Assembly: GCA_965228015.1 (NCBI GenBank)
Contig: OZ245787.1
Location: 124,001-188,000, forward strand
Origin: SKKY01 sp965228015
Lineage (GTDB): Bacteria; Bacillota; Peptococcia; Peptococcales; SKKY01
DNA length: 64,000 nt
Direction: 5' to 3'
A program made the position numbers and the translations under genes. This document shows, in pieces, positions 32,748 through 41,222 of this stretch. Within the stretch, counting starts at the first letter, position 1, and every line of letters starts with the position of its first letter. The notes under the pieces are model-generated. The model ran no database searches. It was not told the DNA's origin and worked only from the letters and a program-made list of their open reading frames with translations.

Positions 32748-33557
32748 CTAAGCAATTAAATCTAAGCTTTTTCTATAAGTCAATGGACTCATTCCCCCAA
32801 AGGAAATTTTAATTCTTTTTTCTGCATACCACCTTAAATATTCATCTAATATTTCAATAAATTGTTTTATTGTGACTTCTTTCCATGAATATCCATAAAA
32901 CATTTCGTTTTTTACTCTGCCAAAGAAACCCTCGCATGCAGAATTATCTGGAGAATAACCTTTCTTTGACATAGAACGAACAAGATGAGCTTTTTTCATT
33001 CTCTCAATCCAGCCAGGCCAACGATAGTGTGCTCCACGATCTGTATGTACTATAGGTCTTTCATTTTTATTTAAAGTGCTGATGGCTTTGTCTAACATTG
33101 TATTTACCAATGTGGCATCAGGAGAGGTTCCAATACTCCAACTGACTGGCAGCCCATCAAAGCAGTCAATAATTGGAGAAAGATATATTTTCCCGGCAGG
33201 AATATGGAACTCGGTTAGATCTGTTAGCCACTTCTGGTTTGGTTTATCAGCATGAAAATTGCGTTTCAACAAATTTGGCATTACAGGGCTTATCTCACCT
33301 TTATATGAGTTGTATTTCTTTTTCTTAATGCCTGGTATTGAAAGTTTCTCTTCTTTCATAATTCTTCTAACAATTTTTTCTGAAATAATTATACCGGTTT
33401 TCTTTATAACTGAATGAATTCTTCGATAACCATAACGTTTTGAAGATTCAATAAAAACTTCTTTAATTTTATTACGTAAACTGGAATATTTATCTTCTTT
33501 ACTTAATACAAAATCCTGATAAAAATAGCTACTTTTTGCCATGTTAAGAATTATCAA
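32748..33557 (-). CDS. IS3-C OrfB (DDE integrase)
   Basis: 269 residues, rve core with the DDE triad visible as WLTDLTEFHI, VHTDRGAHY and NSACEGFFGRVKNE. It overlaps OrfA by 14 bases in another frame, as expected for programmed frameshifting in the IS3 family. Of the IS3-type elements in the window, this and IS3-A copy 2 are the only ones with an open integrase frame. Confidence 0.88.
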   Translation of the reverse strand: MIILNMAKSSYFYQDFVLSKEDKYSSLRNKIKEVFIESSKRYGYRRIHSVIKKTGIIISEKIVRRIMKEEKLSIPGIKKKKYNSYKGEISPVMPNLLKRNFHADKPNQKWLTDLTEFHIPAGKIYLSPIIDCFDGLPVSWSIGTSPDATLVNTMLDKAISTLNKNERPIVHTDRGAHYRWPGWIERMKKAHLVRSMSKKGYSPDNSACEGFFGRVKNEMFYGYSWKEVTIKQFIEILDEYLRWYAEKRIKISFGGMSPLTYRKSLDLIA

Positions 33558-34320
33558 TAAATCTTTTAAAAAAATTCTCTCTTAGGGCATTAATCGCCAT
33601 GGCTTTTTCACTATTAGAAAGTGTTTTTATGCTAATGCCCTTATCTTTTTTTATTATTTCTGCTGCTTTTTCCAAAATATCTCTTTCTAACTGAAGATGA
33701 TATATATCCTTTTTTAATTCTTCCACTTGTTTTAAAAGAACATCTTTTTCTTTTAATAATAATTTTGCTTGATCATCACTAATATTAGTTTTCACTTTTG
33801 GGGATACTTTATCTTTTTTTGGCATTGTCCTATTCCACCCTTTTTTTAGAAGCTGATTTTTCCAACTATAAAGCCTCTCACAGGTAATGCCAATTTCATT
33901 CGCTACTTCTCTGGCCGATTTTTCCCGTGAGCATAAAGCTATAACTGCTGCTTCTTTTTGTTCACGAGTATATTTTATCAATGCGTTACCTGAGCGACAA
34001 TATTTCTTTTGTTCAGGCGCCAATTCTAGTATCCATTTATCAAGAGTAGGTCTGCTTGGATATCCAAGAATTCTTGTAGTGCGTCGTACACATTTTCCGT
34101 GTTCTAAATAATGATTAACAGCTCTGTATTTTTCTTCTTCAGAAAATTTTGCTTTTCTTTCACATTCTTTAATTAAGTCACCATTACTTAAATATTGTTT
34201 GTACCACGCCGTTAGGGATTTTCTATCTAGGTATCCTAACTCCCGCATTACTTGTGCATAACATTTGTCATATTTAATTAATAATTTTACAGCTTTAATT
34301 TTTTCTTCGTAGGAATACAT
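33544..34320 (-). CDS. IS3-C OrfA (helix-turn-helix subunit)
   Basis: 259 residues from the ATG at 34320 (MYSYEEKIKAVKLLIKYDK) with site aggagg; a longer upstream frame starts in the neighbouring gene and is not used. It contains two to three successive HTH repeats (YAQVMRELGYLDRKSLTAWY, TRILGYPSRPTLDKWI, AREVANEIGITCERLYSWK) and a leucine-zipper-like stretch (LLKQVEELKKDIYHLQLERD). Near its end is a run of seven T then AAAAG, a plausible -1 slippage site for making OrfAB. Confidence 0.85.
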   Translation of the reverse strand: MYSYEEKIKAVKLLIKYDKCYAQVMRELGYLDRKSLTAWYKQYLSNGDLIKECERKAKFSEEEKYRAVNHYLEHGKCVRRTTRILGYPSRPTLDKWILELAPEQKKYCRSGNALIKYTREQKEAAVIALCSREKSAREVANEIGITCERLYSWKNQLLKKGWNRTMPKKDKVSPKVKTNISDDQAKLLLKEKDVLLKQVEELKKDIYHLQLERDILEKAAEIIKKDKGISIKTLSNSEKAMAINALRENFFKRFIDNS

Positions 34321-34477
34321 ATGGACATCCTCCTGTATTTTTAGTCCAGGTTTTTGTCCGCACCCCCCAGTTATGGAGTTTAATATTGCAGGTAAATTAA
34401 TACTTTTAATTGCAGGTTTTTGGGGTTCATACACGATAGTAATGAAGAAAATATCGGGAAGACAGGGTGAGTTTTAA

Positions 34478-34765
34478 ATGTTTGTTTTAATGGGGAAGGC
34501 AAATTTATTCATTCCAGAGAGTCATTCTTTAAAAGATAAGAGAATGGTTGTAAAAAGTCTTGGGAAGAAACTAAAATATAAATATAAGATTAGTTTTGCT
34601 GAGACAGGAGAGCGCCACAAATGGCAGAGGGTAGAAATTGGTATTGCTGCAGTAAGTAAGGAGTATACATATCTTGAGGTTTTGGAAAATATGGTTAAGT
34701 ACTTTATTTTAGACAATTATCCTGTAGAAATTTTAGATTGGGATTTTGAAATTATTAAAAAATGA
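34478..34765 (+). CDS. DUF503 (YlxP-like) protein
   Basis: A 95-residue ferredoxin-like-fold protein (MFVLMGKANLFIPESHSLKDKRMVVKS, split here as MFVLMGKANLF and HSLKDKR; EIGIAAVS). YlxP homologues sit near nusA-infB-rbfA and are linked to ribosome assembly, but here the gene is adjacent to a DedA-like gene and ybaK. The frame is intact, and its stop overlaps the following frame by a few bases. Confidence 0.85.
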   Translation: MFVLMGKANLFIPESHSLKDKRMVVKSLGKKLKYKYKISFAETGERHKWQRVEIGIAAVSKEYTYLEVLENMVKYFILDNYPVEILDWDFEIIKK

Positions 34766-34785
34766 AAGAAGGCAAGTTGGGAAAA

Positions 34786-35268
34786 ATGAAGACTAATGCT
34801 ATGAGAATTTTAGATCAAAAAAAGGTTAAATATGAAGTCCATGAATATGATATTTCAGATGGTAAAATTGATGGAATTTCTGTGGCAGAAAAAACCGGAA
34901 CAGATCCTGCCAGGGTTTTTAAAACTTTAGTTACCCAGGGGACAAGTAAAAATTATTATGTTTTTGTGGTTCCGGTTTTAGAAGAGCTGGATTTAAAAGA
35001 GGCAGCAAGAGTCAGCGGTGAGAAAAAAATTGAAATGATACCAATGAAAGATCTGCTTAAGATTACCGGATACATCAAAGGTGGTTGTTCACCCATTGGA
35101 ATGAAAAAGAACTTTAAAACCTTTATACATAAAAGCAGCATAGAACATGAAACAATAATGGTAAGCGGAGGAAAACAAGGGCTGCAAATAGAACTAGCTC
35201 CAGGCGAGCTGTATGGGACGCTGCCATTTTTTTCTGTCCTTATCCATAAGATGATTTCCTGTGGATAA
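34786..35268 (+). pseudogene. ybaK: YbaK/ProX-type aminoacyl-tRNA deacylase, 3' end replaced
   Basis: From the ATG at 34786: MKTNAMRILDQKKVKYEVHEY, VAEKTGTDPARVFKTLVTQG, FVVPVLEELDLKEAARVSG, GYIKGGCSPIGMKKNFKTF, ELAPGEL. This is the Cys-tRNA(Pro) deacylase pattern, including the Lys of RVFKTLV and the GGCSPIG loop. After ELAPGEL the expected ~15-residue end is replaced by unrelated codons (YGTLPFFSVLIHKMISCG), 23 bases before an IS3-type terminus. It was probably truncated by a deletion tied to the IS scar at 35291-36876. Activity is doubtful but most of the fold is present. Confidence 0.75.
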
Positions 35269-35353
35269 CCCGCACTAAATAGAACTGGTCTGACCCCCAA
35301 AAATTACACAAAATTGGGACAGCAAGATATACTAATTTTGGGGGCTGATTTTA

Positions 35354-35524
35354 ATGACAAAGAACTATTCCGATGAATTTAAACTCTCTGTAATTAAGGA
35401 CTATTACGAAAGCAATCTTGGGGTAAGAAAGATTACTGCAAAGTACAATTTATCTTCAAAAAATCTTGTTCTTAATTGGGAAAAACAATTAAAGGAAAAA
35501 AGGACTTCTTCCAACAGAAGCTAA
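35354..35524 (+). pseudogene. IS3-B OrfA fragment
   Basis: 56 residues (MTKNYSDEFKLSVIKDYYES, VRKITAKYNLSSKNLVLNW), the HTH start of an IS3-family OrfA. A frameshift then ends it, and the remainder is deleted. Confidence 0.75.
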
Positions 35525-35623
35525 GAAAGATCCGGATAAGATAAAAATCAGATCAGATAAAATAGATTTTCCTGAAAAAACACTGTAATGGTCAAACATC
35601 TTTGTAACACTAAGTACGGAAAA

Positions 35624-36481
35624 TCAGTTTATATTTCGCGCTTCAAATGGAGTCAGCCCTCCATTGTATGAATGAGGTCGAATGTGGTTGTACCACACAT
35701 AAACATATTTATTGATAGCTTCATCTAATTGTAGGTCGGTTTCAAATTTTTGGTGGTAAATAAGCTCTGACTTAAGTGATTTATAAAATCTCTCCATTGG
35801 AGTGTTATCATATGGGCAACCTGTTTTACTCATGCTTTGCCTTATTCCTTGGCTTTTGCAGTACTCTACGAAAGCCCATGAGGTGAACTGTACCCCCTGA
35901 TCTGAATGTAAGACTAACCCTTCATCTGGACTCTCTCTTTCGAGAGTTTTAGACAAGGCTTCTATTGCCAGATCTGAGTTGATCCATTTTGAGTTAACCG
36001 TTGCTATTGCTTCCCTTTTTGCTAAATCTATAATAGTACAATTATAACGCATTTTACCGTTTATTAATCTTATATAGGTGAAATCAGTACACCATACTTT
36101 ATTTCTTTCTGTGAAAGAGAAATTTTGATTAAGAATATTGGGAAATACTTTGTTCTTTTTACCTTTTACATATTTGGGCCTTTTTCTTACAGTGATTGCA
36201 TGCAGGTTTAATTCCTTGTTCATATACTTATGTGTTGTTGTCTTACTAATAAATATATTTTGCCTTGCAAGAAAAGTGACCATCCACCTATGGCCGATAA
36301 TGCGTCCATTATTGTAATAAATACTTTTTATGTTTTCTTGAACTTTAGCCTTTCCCTCACGATACGTGGATTTTCTGTTCTTTAAGTAATTGTAGTACAT
36401 ATTCGGAGAGAGGTTGAACTTGCGGCATAACCAGCACAATCCAAACTCAAGTTTATAGGCATCAATGAACCGATATACCAC
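35624..36481 (-). CDS. IS3-A OrfB transposase (copy 2, open frame)
   Basis: 285 residues. The DDE core is complete: WCTDFTYIRL, VLHSDQGVQFTSWAF and NTPMERFYKSLKSEL, with HTH_21 upstream (NNGRIIGHRWMVTFLARQN). The Trp codon TGG after VNSK is present here but is TGA in copies 1 and 3, making copy 2 the likely source of transposase in this window. Confidence 0.88.
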   Translation of the reverse strand: MVYRFIDAYKLEFGLCWLCRKFNLSPNMYYNYLKNRKSTYREGKAKVQENIKSIYYNNGRIIGHRWMVTFLARQNIFISKTTTHKYMNKELNLHAITVRKRPKYVKGKKNKVFPNILNQNFSFTERNKVWCTDFTYIRLINGKMRYNCTIIDLAKREAIATVNSKWINSDLAIEALSKTLERESPDEGLVLHSDQGVQFTSWAFVEYCKSQGIRQSMSKTGCPYDNTPMERFYKSLKSELIYHQKFETDLQLDEAINKYVYVWYNHIRPHSYNGGLTPFEARNIN

Positions 36482-36509
36482 TAATCGATTTCCTTTGCGA
36501 AGAATGCCG

Positions 36510-36764
36510 CTACTTTTTTAGGAAGTCATTTTCCTTTTGAAGTTCCATAAGCTTTTTGTTAAGCGCTCTATATTCCTCTGGTGATATTGCATTTTCTTTA
36601 TTTTGTGGTTTTGTGTAATGACATTCTTCGCTGTATTTTTTTATCCATCCGGACATTGTTGATTTTGATACACCGTAGGTTGCAAAAAGATCACCAAGGC
36701 TTTTGCCTTTTAGATATTCACGTACAACCTCCTTCTTGAATTCTAAATCGTAACGTTTGCTCAT
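36510..36764 (-). CDS. IS3-A OrfA (copy 2)
   Basis: 84 residues: MSKRYDLEFKKEVVREYL, HTH SLGDLFATYGVSKSTMSGWI, then an EYRALNKKLMELQKENDFL zipper-like tail. It ends in AAAAAAG, the classic -1 frameshift heptamer of IS3-family elements, before OrfB. Confidence 0.88.
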   Translation of the reverse strand: MSKRYDLEFKKEVVREYLKGKSLGDLFATYGVSKSTMSGWIKKYSEECHYTKPQNKENAISPEEYRALNKKLMELQKENDFLKK

Positions 36765-36841
36765 TTTGCAATCCTCCTAGTTCGGGTTTATTATATATTA
36801 TCCATACTAGGTGTTACAACAAGACTATACCATTACAAAAT

Positions 36842-37069
36842 TTACTGTCCCAGAAGTGTACCCTTTTTGAGGGTCACCCCAAAGCGTCCCATTTTCCGCG
36901 GTTTTTCCACAGCTTTTTCTCTCTCTTTTGCTTTGTCGAAAAGGGCTTCGCTGTGGTCTGAAAGCATCATTCCCTGCCATTTTAGCATGCAGCGATCAGG
37001 GTAAAGCATATCTTTTTTGTATCCCCGTATTTCTTTTAATTCATCATTTTTAAAGTCTTTTTTATTCAC
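36842..37069 (-). CDS. YolD-like protein, C-terminus altered by the IS3-B end
   Basis: 75 residues from GTG at 37069, whose first base is the last base of the polymerase stop (TAGTG), so the two are coupled. The segment LYPDRCMLKWQGMMLSDHSE with EALFDKAKERE matches YolD, the small partner of Y-family polymerases. From about residue 62 (after GRFG) the codons lie inside the IS3-B right terminus, so the natural end has been replaced. It may still be functional if the core suffices. Confidence 0.65.
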   Translation of the reverse strand: MNKKDFKNDELKEIRGYKKDMLYPDRCMLKWQGMMLSDHSEALFDKAKEREKAVEKPRKMGRFGVTLKKGTLLGQ

Positions 37070-38394
37070 TATTTTGTTTCTCCTTTGTGTCCCCCGATAT
37101 ATCCGGAACGTTCTAAAAATGTGCTTCCTTCCTCCAGACTGTGGGCTTTAAAAACTGCAGCTTTTCCGTACTTCTCTCTTATTACATCTATTACAGAATC
37201 TATACTTTTTCTTTTTCCTCATTTGACTCATTACCGAAAAGTTTTTCCTGAACCATCTTTCCAGGTGAAATTTTTGTACAGGAAAGATAGACTTGCCGCA
37301 CCGGCTGATTTTTCCAGTTTTCCAAAAAAAGATATTTAAAATAATGATTAATTTTCTTGTTATTCTGGGTGGGACAGGGGAGATGATAATCTTTTCGGAA
37401 ACCACTTTCCTTGCAGTCTTTACTGAATCCAATATGTAAGCTTACACCACGGCAGAAATAATTATGCTTTCTCAGTCTTGCAGCTATATCCTCAGCCATT
37501 TCCGCAATAATAATTAAAATATCCTCTTTGGAAAAATAATCTTTCATTAAAATCTGCCCTTTCCCAAAACTTTTGTTTTTAGAAGGAACTCTTTCGGATA
37601 GCCGGCTGTAATCCACACCCCAGCTGTGGTAAAAAAGCTGCAACCCCATTATATCCATGCTTGTTTTCAAAATTTTCGGGTCAGTATGGGTCAAGGAGTA
37701 TACACTGCTTATTCCTAAATTAAATAATTTTTTTTCATATCTCCTGGAAATCCCCCACATATCTGTAAGAGATGAAATTTTCCAGATTATTTCAGGAACG
37801 CTTTCATAGCTCCAGTAAGCTGTTTGACATGGCTTTTTTTGCTTCATTATCCAGAGCAAGTTTGGCCAGAAGAGGATTATCTCCAATTCCCACGGCAGTA
37901 ACCAGGCCTAGCTCATCATAAATGTCTTTTTGAATTTTTTTAGCAATTTCCCTAGGAGTTCCAAATAATGAGCGGGTTGAGCTGACATCAAGAAAAGCCT
38001 CATCAATACTGTAAATCCACAAGTCCTCTTCACTTACATATCTTCTGAAAATATTGCATATTTCAAGATTCTTTTTTAAATATATTCCCATTGAAGGCTC
38101 AGTTATGATTATTTTTTTATTATCAGGAATTTGAAATTTTCTGGAACCGGTAGTTGTTCCAAATTCTTTTTTTACTTTGGGTGAAGCGGCAAGAACCACA
38201 GCCCCGGGACGTTTAAAATCGGAAATAACAATAATATATGCATCCACGGGATGAAGATATCGTCTTACGGCTTCTACAGAGGCAAAAAAAGATTTAACGT
38301 CTATGCATAGTAAATCTCGTCTTGGAAGTTTTTGACAATCAATATTAAATTTCCCCCAGGAATCCTTCACACCCTTAGCCCCCTTTTTTCCCAT
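37069..38394 (-). pseudogene. Y-family DNA polymerase (UmuC/DinB/ImpB type), frameshifted
   Basis: Start MGKKGAKGVKDSW; the catalytic palm is visible as LLCIDVKSFFASVEA and IYSIDEAFLDVS, with acidic residues D, D and E in place. The little-finger region follows. Two slips break it: a poly-A run near 37835 (after NEAKK) and a run near 37205 (EEKEK-SIDSVIDVIREKYG), after which the tail (RSGYIGGHKGETK) runs to 37069. It is the lesion-bypass polymerase of the SOS response; a LexA box sits 31 bases upstream of the start. A YolD partner is co-transcribed. Confidence 0.85.
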
Positions 38395-38422
38395 AAGTAT
38401 ATTCTTTTAGAAAATATTAAAA

Positions 38423-38438
38423 CAGAACACACGTTCTG
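38423..38438 (-). promoter_or_regulatory. LexA (DinR) SOS box of the polY-yolD operon
   Basis: CAGAACACACGTTCTG contains GAACACACGTTC, which fits the Firmicute SOS consensus GAAC-N4-GTTC, with arms extended to a 6-bp inverted repeat. It sits just upstream of the polymerase start, where a repressor would block transcription. Confidence 0.8.
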
Positions 38439-38575
38439 TAAATTGCCAAACTACCCACAAAGAAAAAATAGATATTTCTTTTCCGAAAAGATTATGTTAT
38501 TATCAAAAAAGGCTTATCTTCCGCCCTAAAGAGAAGAAAAAAGATGAGATGAGAAGAGAAAAGGAGAGATGAGAA

Positions 38576-39757
38576 ATGGAAAGAAGTAATGGATATTTTG
38601 GTCAATTTGGTGGTTCTTATGTACCTGAGTCATTAGGTGCTGTTCTAAAGGAATTGGAGGACAGTTTTTACCAGTATATTGATGATCCTGAATTCCAAAA
38701 AGAATTACAATACTACTATAAACAATATGTAGGCCGTGCAAATCCCTTGTATTTAGCAGAGAAACTTACAGAAAAAGCCGGGGGAGCAAAAATTTATTTA
38801 AAAAGGGAAGACCTTAATCACACAGGTGCTCACAAAATTAACAATACTCTTGGTCAGGCCCTTTTGGCAAAAAGAATGGGCAAAAAAAGAATTATTGCAG
38901 AAACAGGAGCAGGGCAGCATGGTGTTGCAACAGCTACAGTTTGTGCTTTAATGGGCCTTGAATGTATTGTTTACATGGGTGAAATAGACATAAAACGTCA
39001 GGAACTCAATGTTTTCAGAATGGAAATTCTTGGAGCGAAAGTTGTTTCTGTAAAAAGTGGAACAAGAACATTAAAAGATGCAGTAGATGCGGCTTTGGAA
39101 GACTATGTTACAAATGCAGAGAATACTTTTTATATGCTTGGTTCTGCAGTAGGTCCACATCCATATCCAACTATGATTAGAGAATTTCAAAGTATTATAG
39201 GTAAAGAGGCCAGAGAACAAATTCTTGAAGCTGAGGGAAGACTGCCAGACTATCTGGTTGCCTGCGTAGGCGGGGGAAGTAACGCTATTGGTTTATTCCA
39301 TCCCTTCGTTGAAGATAAAGAAGTAAAGATTGTTGGAGTAGAGCCCGCTGGTAAAGGTTTAGATACCCCAGATCATGCCGCTTCAATAACTTTAGGCACT
39401 GTAGGAGTTATTCATGGTTTTAAATGTTATACTCTTCAGGATGAAAAGGGAGAACCTCTTCCGGTTTATTCTGTAGCAGCAGGACTTGATTATCCTGGAG
39501 TAGGTCCGGAACACAGTTATTACAAAGAAAGTGGCAGAGGTGATTATGTTTCTGTAACTGATGATGAAGCATTAGAAGCTTTTTTCACCTTATCAAAAAC
39601 CGAGGGAATTATTCCTGCAATTGAAAGCTCCCATGCTGTGGCCTATGCAATGAAACTTGCTCCAACATTGGACAAAGATAAAATTATCATAGTTAATCTT
39701 TCAGGCAGAGGGGACAAAGATGTTGTCCAGGTTATGGAAATGATAGAAAATAAATAG
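38576..39757 (+). CDS. trpB: tryptophan synthase beta chain
   Basis: 393 residues, full length and intact, TrpB1 type: GQFGGSYVPE, the PLP lysine in HTGAHKINN, ETGAGQHGVATA, the phosphate loop GGGSNAIG, SAGLDYPGVGPEHSY-like (here AAGLDYPGVGPEHSY), and C-terminal LSGRGDKD. It joins indole and serine to give Trp. No other trp gene is in the window, so it is an orphan copy, perhaps an indole-salvage enzyme. The upstream region is a purine-rich leader (gatgagatgagaag...) with no T-box or trp attenuator visible. It is divergent from the SOS operon. Confidence 0.95.
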   Translation: MERSNGYFGQFGGSYVPESLGAVLKELEDSFYQYIDDPEFQKELQYYYKQYVGRANPLYLAEKLTEKAGGAKIYLKREDLNHTGAHKINNTLGQALLAKRMGKKRIIAETGAGQHGVATATVCALMGLECIVYMGEIDIKRQELNVFRMEILGAKVVSVKSGTRTLKDAVDAALEDYVTNAENTFYMLGSAVGPHPYPTMIREFQSIIGKEAREQILEAEGRLPDYLVACVGGGSNAIGLFHPFVEDKEVKIVGVEPAGKGLDTPDHAASITLGTVGVIHGFKCYTLQDEKGEPLPVYSVAAGLDYPGVGPEHSYYKESGRGDYVSVTDDEALEAFFTLSKTEGIIPAIESSHAVAYAMKLAPTLDKDKIIIVNLSGRGDKDVVQVMEMIENK

Positions 39758-39802
39758 AAAAACAACTATAGTATTTTTAAAATATTTAAGCTTCGGAAAA
39801 TT

Positions 39803-41188
39803 AATTCTTTGTCAAATGTTGGGGTAACCCAATTAGATTAGATTCCATGAGTACCGCATTGAAAAATGCGGTACTTTTTTAAATTGTTTTTAGTTCATTA
39901 CGTGCATTATTCTGTTTTTGAATCTCCAAAAATTTCTTACACCATAAGCATTTCTTTTTAAAACCTTAATTTTGTTGTTAACTCCTTCTGTATATCCGTT
40001 AGTATAAGTACAAGTAAATGAATTAAGAATATATTTCTGCCAGTTGAAAATGGTTCTGGAGCATTTATCGAATTCTTCAAGCTCACAGGACATAACAAAC
40101 ATATACCAGGCTTTCAAATTCTTTTTTGCACTTTCTAAATCACTGCTGTCAACAAAGTTATAAAATTTTTCTTTTAACATATAAGCTTTTTGCAGTTTCT
40201 CAGAAGTAGCAAGCATAACGTTTACCTGGTCAATTTCTTCAGGAGTTAAATACTTCATTCTTTTTAAGAGAAGGGAGCGACTTCTTTTGAAATATCTTCG
40301 CCTTTCCTTGGCAAATTTCTTTTGCTCATCTTTCCTAATTCTTTCAAATGCCCAAGTGACCTGCCTAATGAAATGGAATTTATCGATAATGATAGTTGCA
40401 TTTTTAAAATATGTTTCAGCAATATCCTTGTAAGGTTGCCACATATCCATAATGAAGTATTTTACTTTATCCCTGTCATTGAATTTCCTGAAATAGTCCG
40501 ATAAAATGTGTTGTTCTCTTCCGTGAAGAATATCAAGTACCTTCTTGTTTTGGGGATCAGTTAATATGCACTGGTACTTTTTGCCCCCGGCATTACCTTT
40601 AAATTCATCAATAGAGATTGCTTCGGGCAATTTTGTTAGGGAATAGTTTATGAATCTAAAAAGCCTGAGAGCCGTTGATGGTGAAATATTATTCTCTTTG
40701 GCAATATCAGATACAGAGTAAACATTTTTCATTCGAGTAATTATGTATTTTATCAGCCTGCTGGTCATTCTTTGATAGCGGGGGAGAAAATCATTTTTTT
40801 CGTAGAATTTTTTATTGCAGTGATTACAAACGTACCTTCTTTTTTGTAGTAAAGGTAGGTTTTCTTCCCTGAGATGGAAATATCTTTTATCATTTGAATT
40901 CTGTAATCATGAACTTTACTGGTTTGTTGATGGCATTTGGGGTAATTGTGAGTTTTAATCTCCAGAGAAAAAGAAAAGGACATTGAATCAGAAGAAGTTT
41001 CTAATTGTTCTAAAATTATCCCTTTAAAACCAATTAATTTTTTAATATAATGGTTATTACAGAGCATAAGTAAATTCCTCCTTAGATTATAGTGGGTATT
41101 CTCTAACATGGATTTACCCAATGCTCTGTATTTTTTCGCAAATAAATGTCAGAATGGTTTTTACCACCCCAACATTTATTGTAGAACC
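39803..41188 (-). mobile_element. ISL3-family insertion sequence, copy A
   Basis: 1386 bp, ends aattcttt / ggttctac followed by the shared (t)aaatgttgggg repeats. It is flanked by an 8-bp direct repeat ggaaaatt (39795-39802, 41189-41196), the expected ISL3 duplication size. An internal hairpin near the left end (agtaccgcatt / aatgcggtact then T6, ~39849-39881) would terminate transposase transcription and also block readthrough from outside. Copy B is at 47924-49310. Confidence 0.9.
39890..41067 (-). pseudogene. ISL3-family transposase, frameshifted (copy A)
   Basis: Start ATG at 41067 after taaggaggaa (MLCNNHYIKKLIGFKG). The N-terminal zinc-ribbon region (YPKCHQQT; C-x2-C pairs) is interrupted by a slip near 40850 that in copy B reads YVCNHCNKKFYEK. 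The DDE domain then follows intact (AISIDEFKGNAGGKKYQCIL, IIDKFHFIRQVTWAFERIRK, YTEGVNNKIKVLKRNAYG). Confidence 0.88.
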
Positions 41189-41222
41189 GGAAAATTATAC
41201 CTCCGAGGCTTTTTTATTTGTT

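Larger units (their letters stand above)
32724..34367 (-). mobile_element. IS3-family insertion sequence C (IS150-like), one apparently intact copy
   Basis: About 1644 bp. Terminal inverted repeats begin gggggtgcggac at both ends, with further similarity into tttttttggacctaag / tttagtccagg. OrfA and OrfB are both open and overlap by 14 bases. The target duplication is unclear because the ends fall in a G/C run. It is unrelated to IS3-A at the nucleotide level. Confidence 0.88.
32299..34477 (+). pseudogene. SNARE-associated/TVP38-DedA-like membrane protein, split by an IS3-family element
   Basis: Reading from the ATG at 32299 with one poly-T contraction near 32319: NVIIGISGILPIYFVAGFNL, SFIGESLGAIVALWLYR, RMFPFMPSGLVTLGGALGNI, the VTT (DedA-like) domain pattern with its G-x-x-x-G and FxPF(x)P-like core. 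The frame is cut at base ~32723 (VYQL) and resumes at ~34369 with VMEFNIAGKLILLIAGFWGS, ending next to the DUF503 start. The family includes scramblases and undecaprenyl-phosphate flippases; the exact substrate here is unknown. Confidence 0.8.
35584..36837 (-). mobile_element. IS3-family insertion sequence A, copy 2
   Basis: 1254 bp, with the same ends as copies 1 and 3 (tgtaatggt...accattaca). It is the best-preserved copy: both transposase frames are open. Flanks cac and aaa do not match. By eye it differs from copy 1 by 26 substitutions, 25 of them transitions, plus one T in a run. Confidence 0.9.
35291..36876 (+). mobile_element. remnant of IS3-family element B, carrying IS3-A copy 2 inside
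   Basis: The left end tgacccccaaaaattacac...gggacag and the right end (reverse-complemented) tgaccctcaaaaagggtacac...gggacag are matching inverted repeats. Between them only 293 left bases and 39 right bases of the original element survive; the rest is IS3-A copy 2 (35584-36837). A nested insertion followed by internal deletion fits, because IS3-A copy 2 has no target duplication. The element replaced the ends of both ybaK and yolD. Confidence 0.75.
39789..41217 (+). terminator. trpB rho-independent terminator, split in its loop by ISL3 copy A
   Basis: Left arm agcttcgga (39789-39797) and right arm tccgaggct (41202-41210) plus ttttt pair over nine bases with one G-T pair. They are separated only by the ISL3 element and its 8-bp duplication ggaaaatt. 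Without the element the loop would be aaattatacc-like and the hairpin a normal terminator 30 bases after trpB. Confidence 0.75.

Noticed and set aside
34321..34434. Longer OrfA of IS3-C starting at 34434
   Set aside because: The extra 38 codons overlap the interrupted DedA-like gene and the IS terminus; the ATG at 34320 has a perfect aggagg site.
38530..38575. Purine-rich direct repeats (gatgaga units) before trpB as a regulatory array
   Set aside because: Short, imperfect and low-complexity; they most likely just make a strong ribosome-binding leader.
39849..39881. Hairpin agtaccgcatt/aatgcggtact as the native trpB terminator
   Set aside because: It lies inside ISL3 copy A and recurs at the matching end of copy B (49237-49266), so it belongs to the element.
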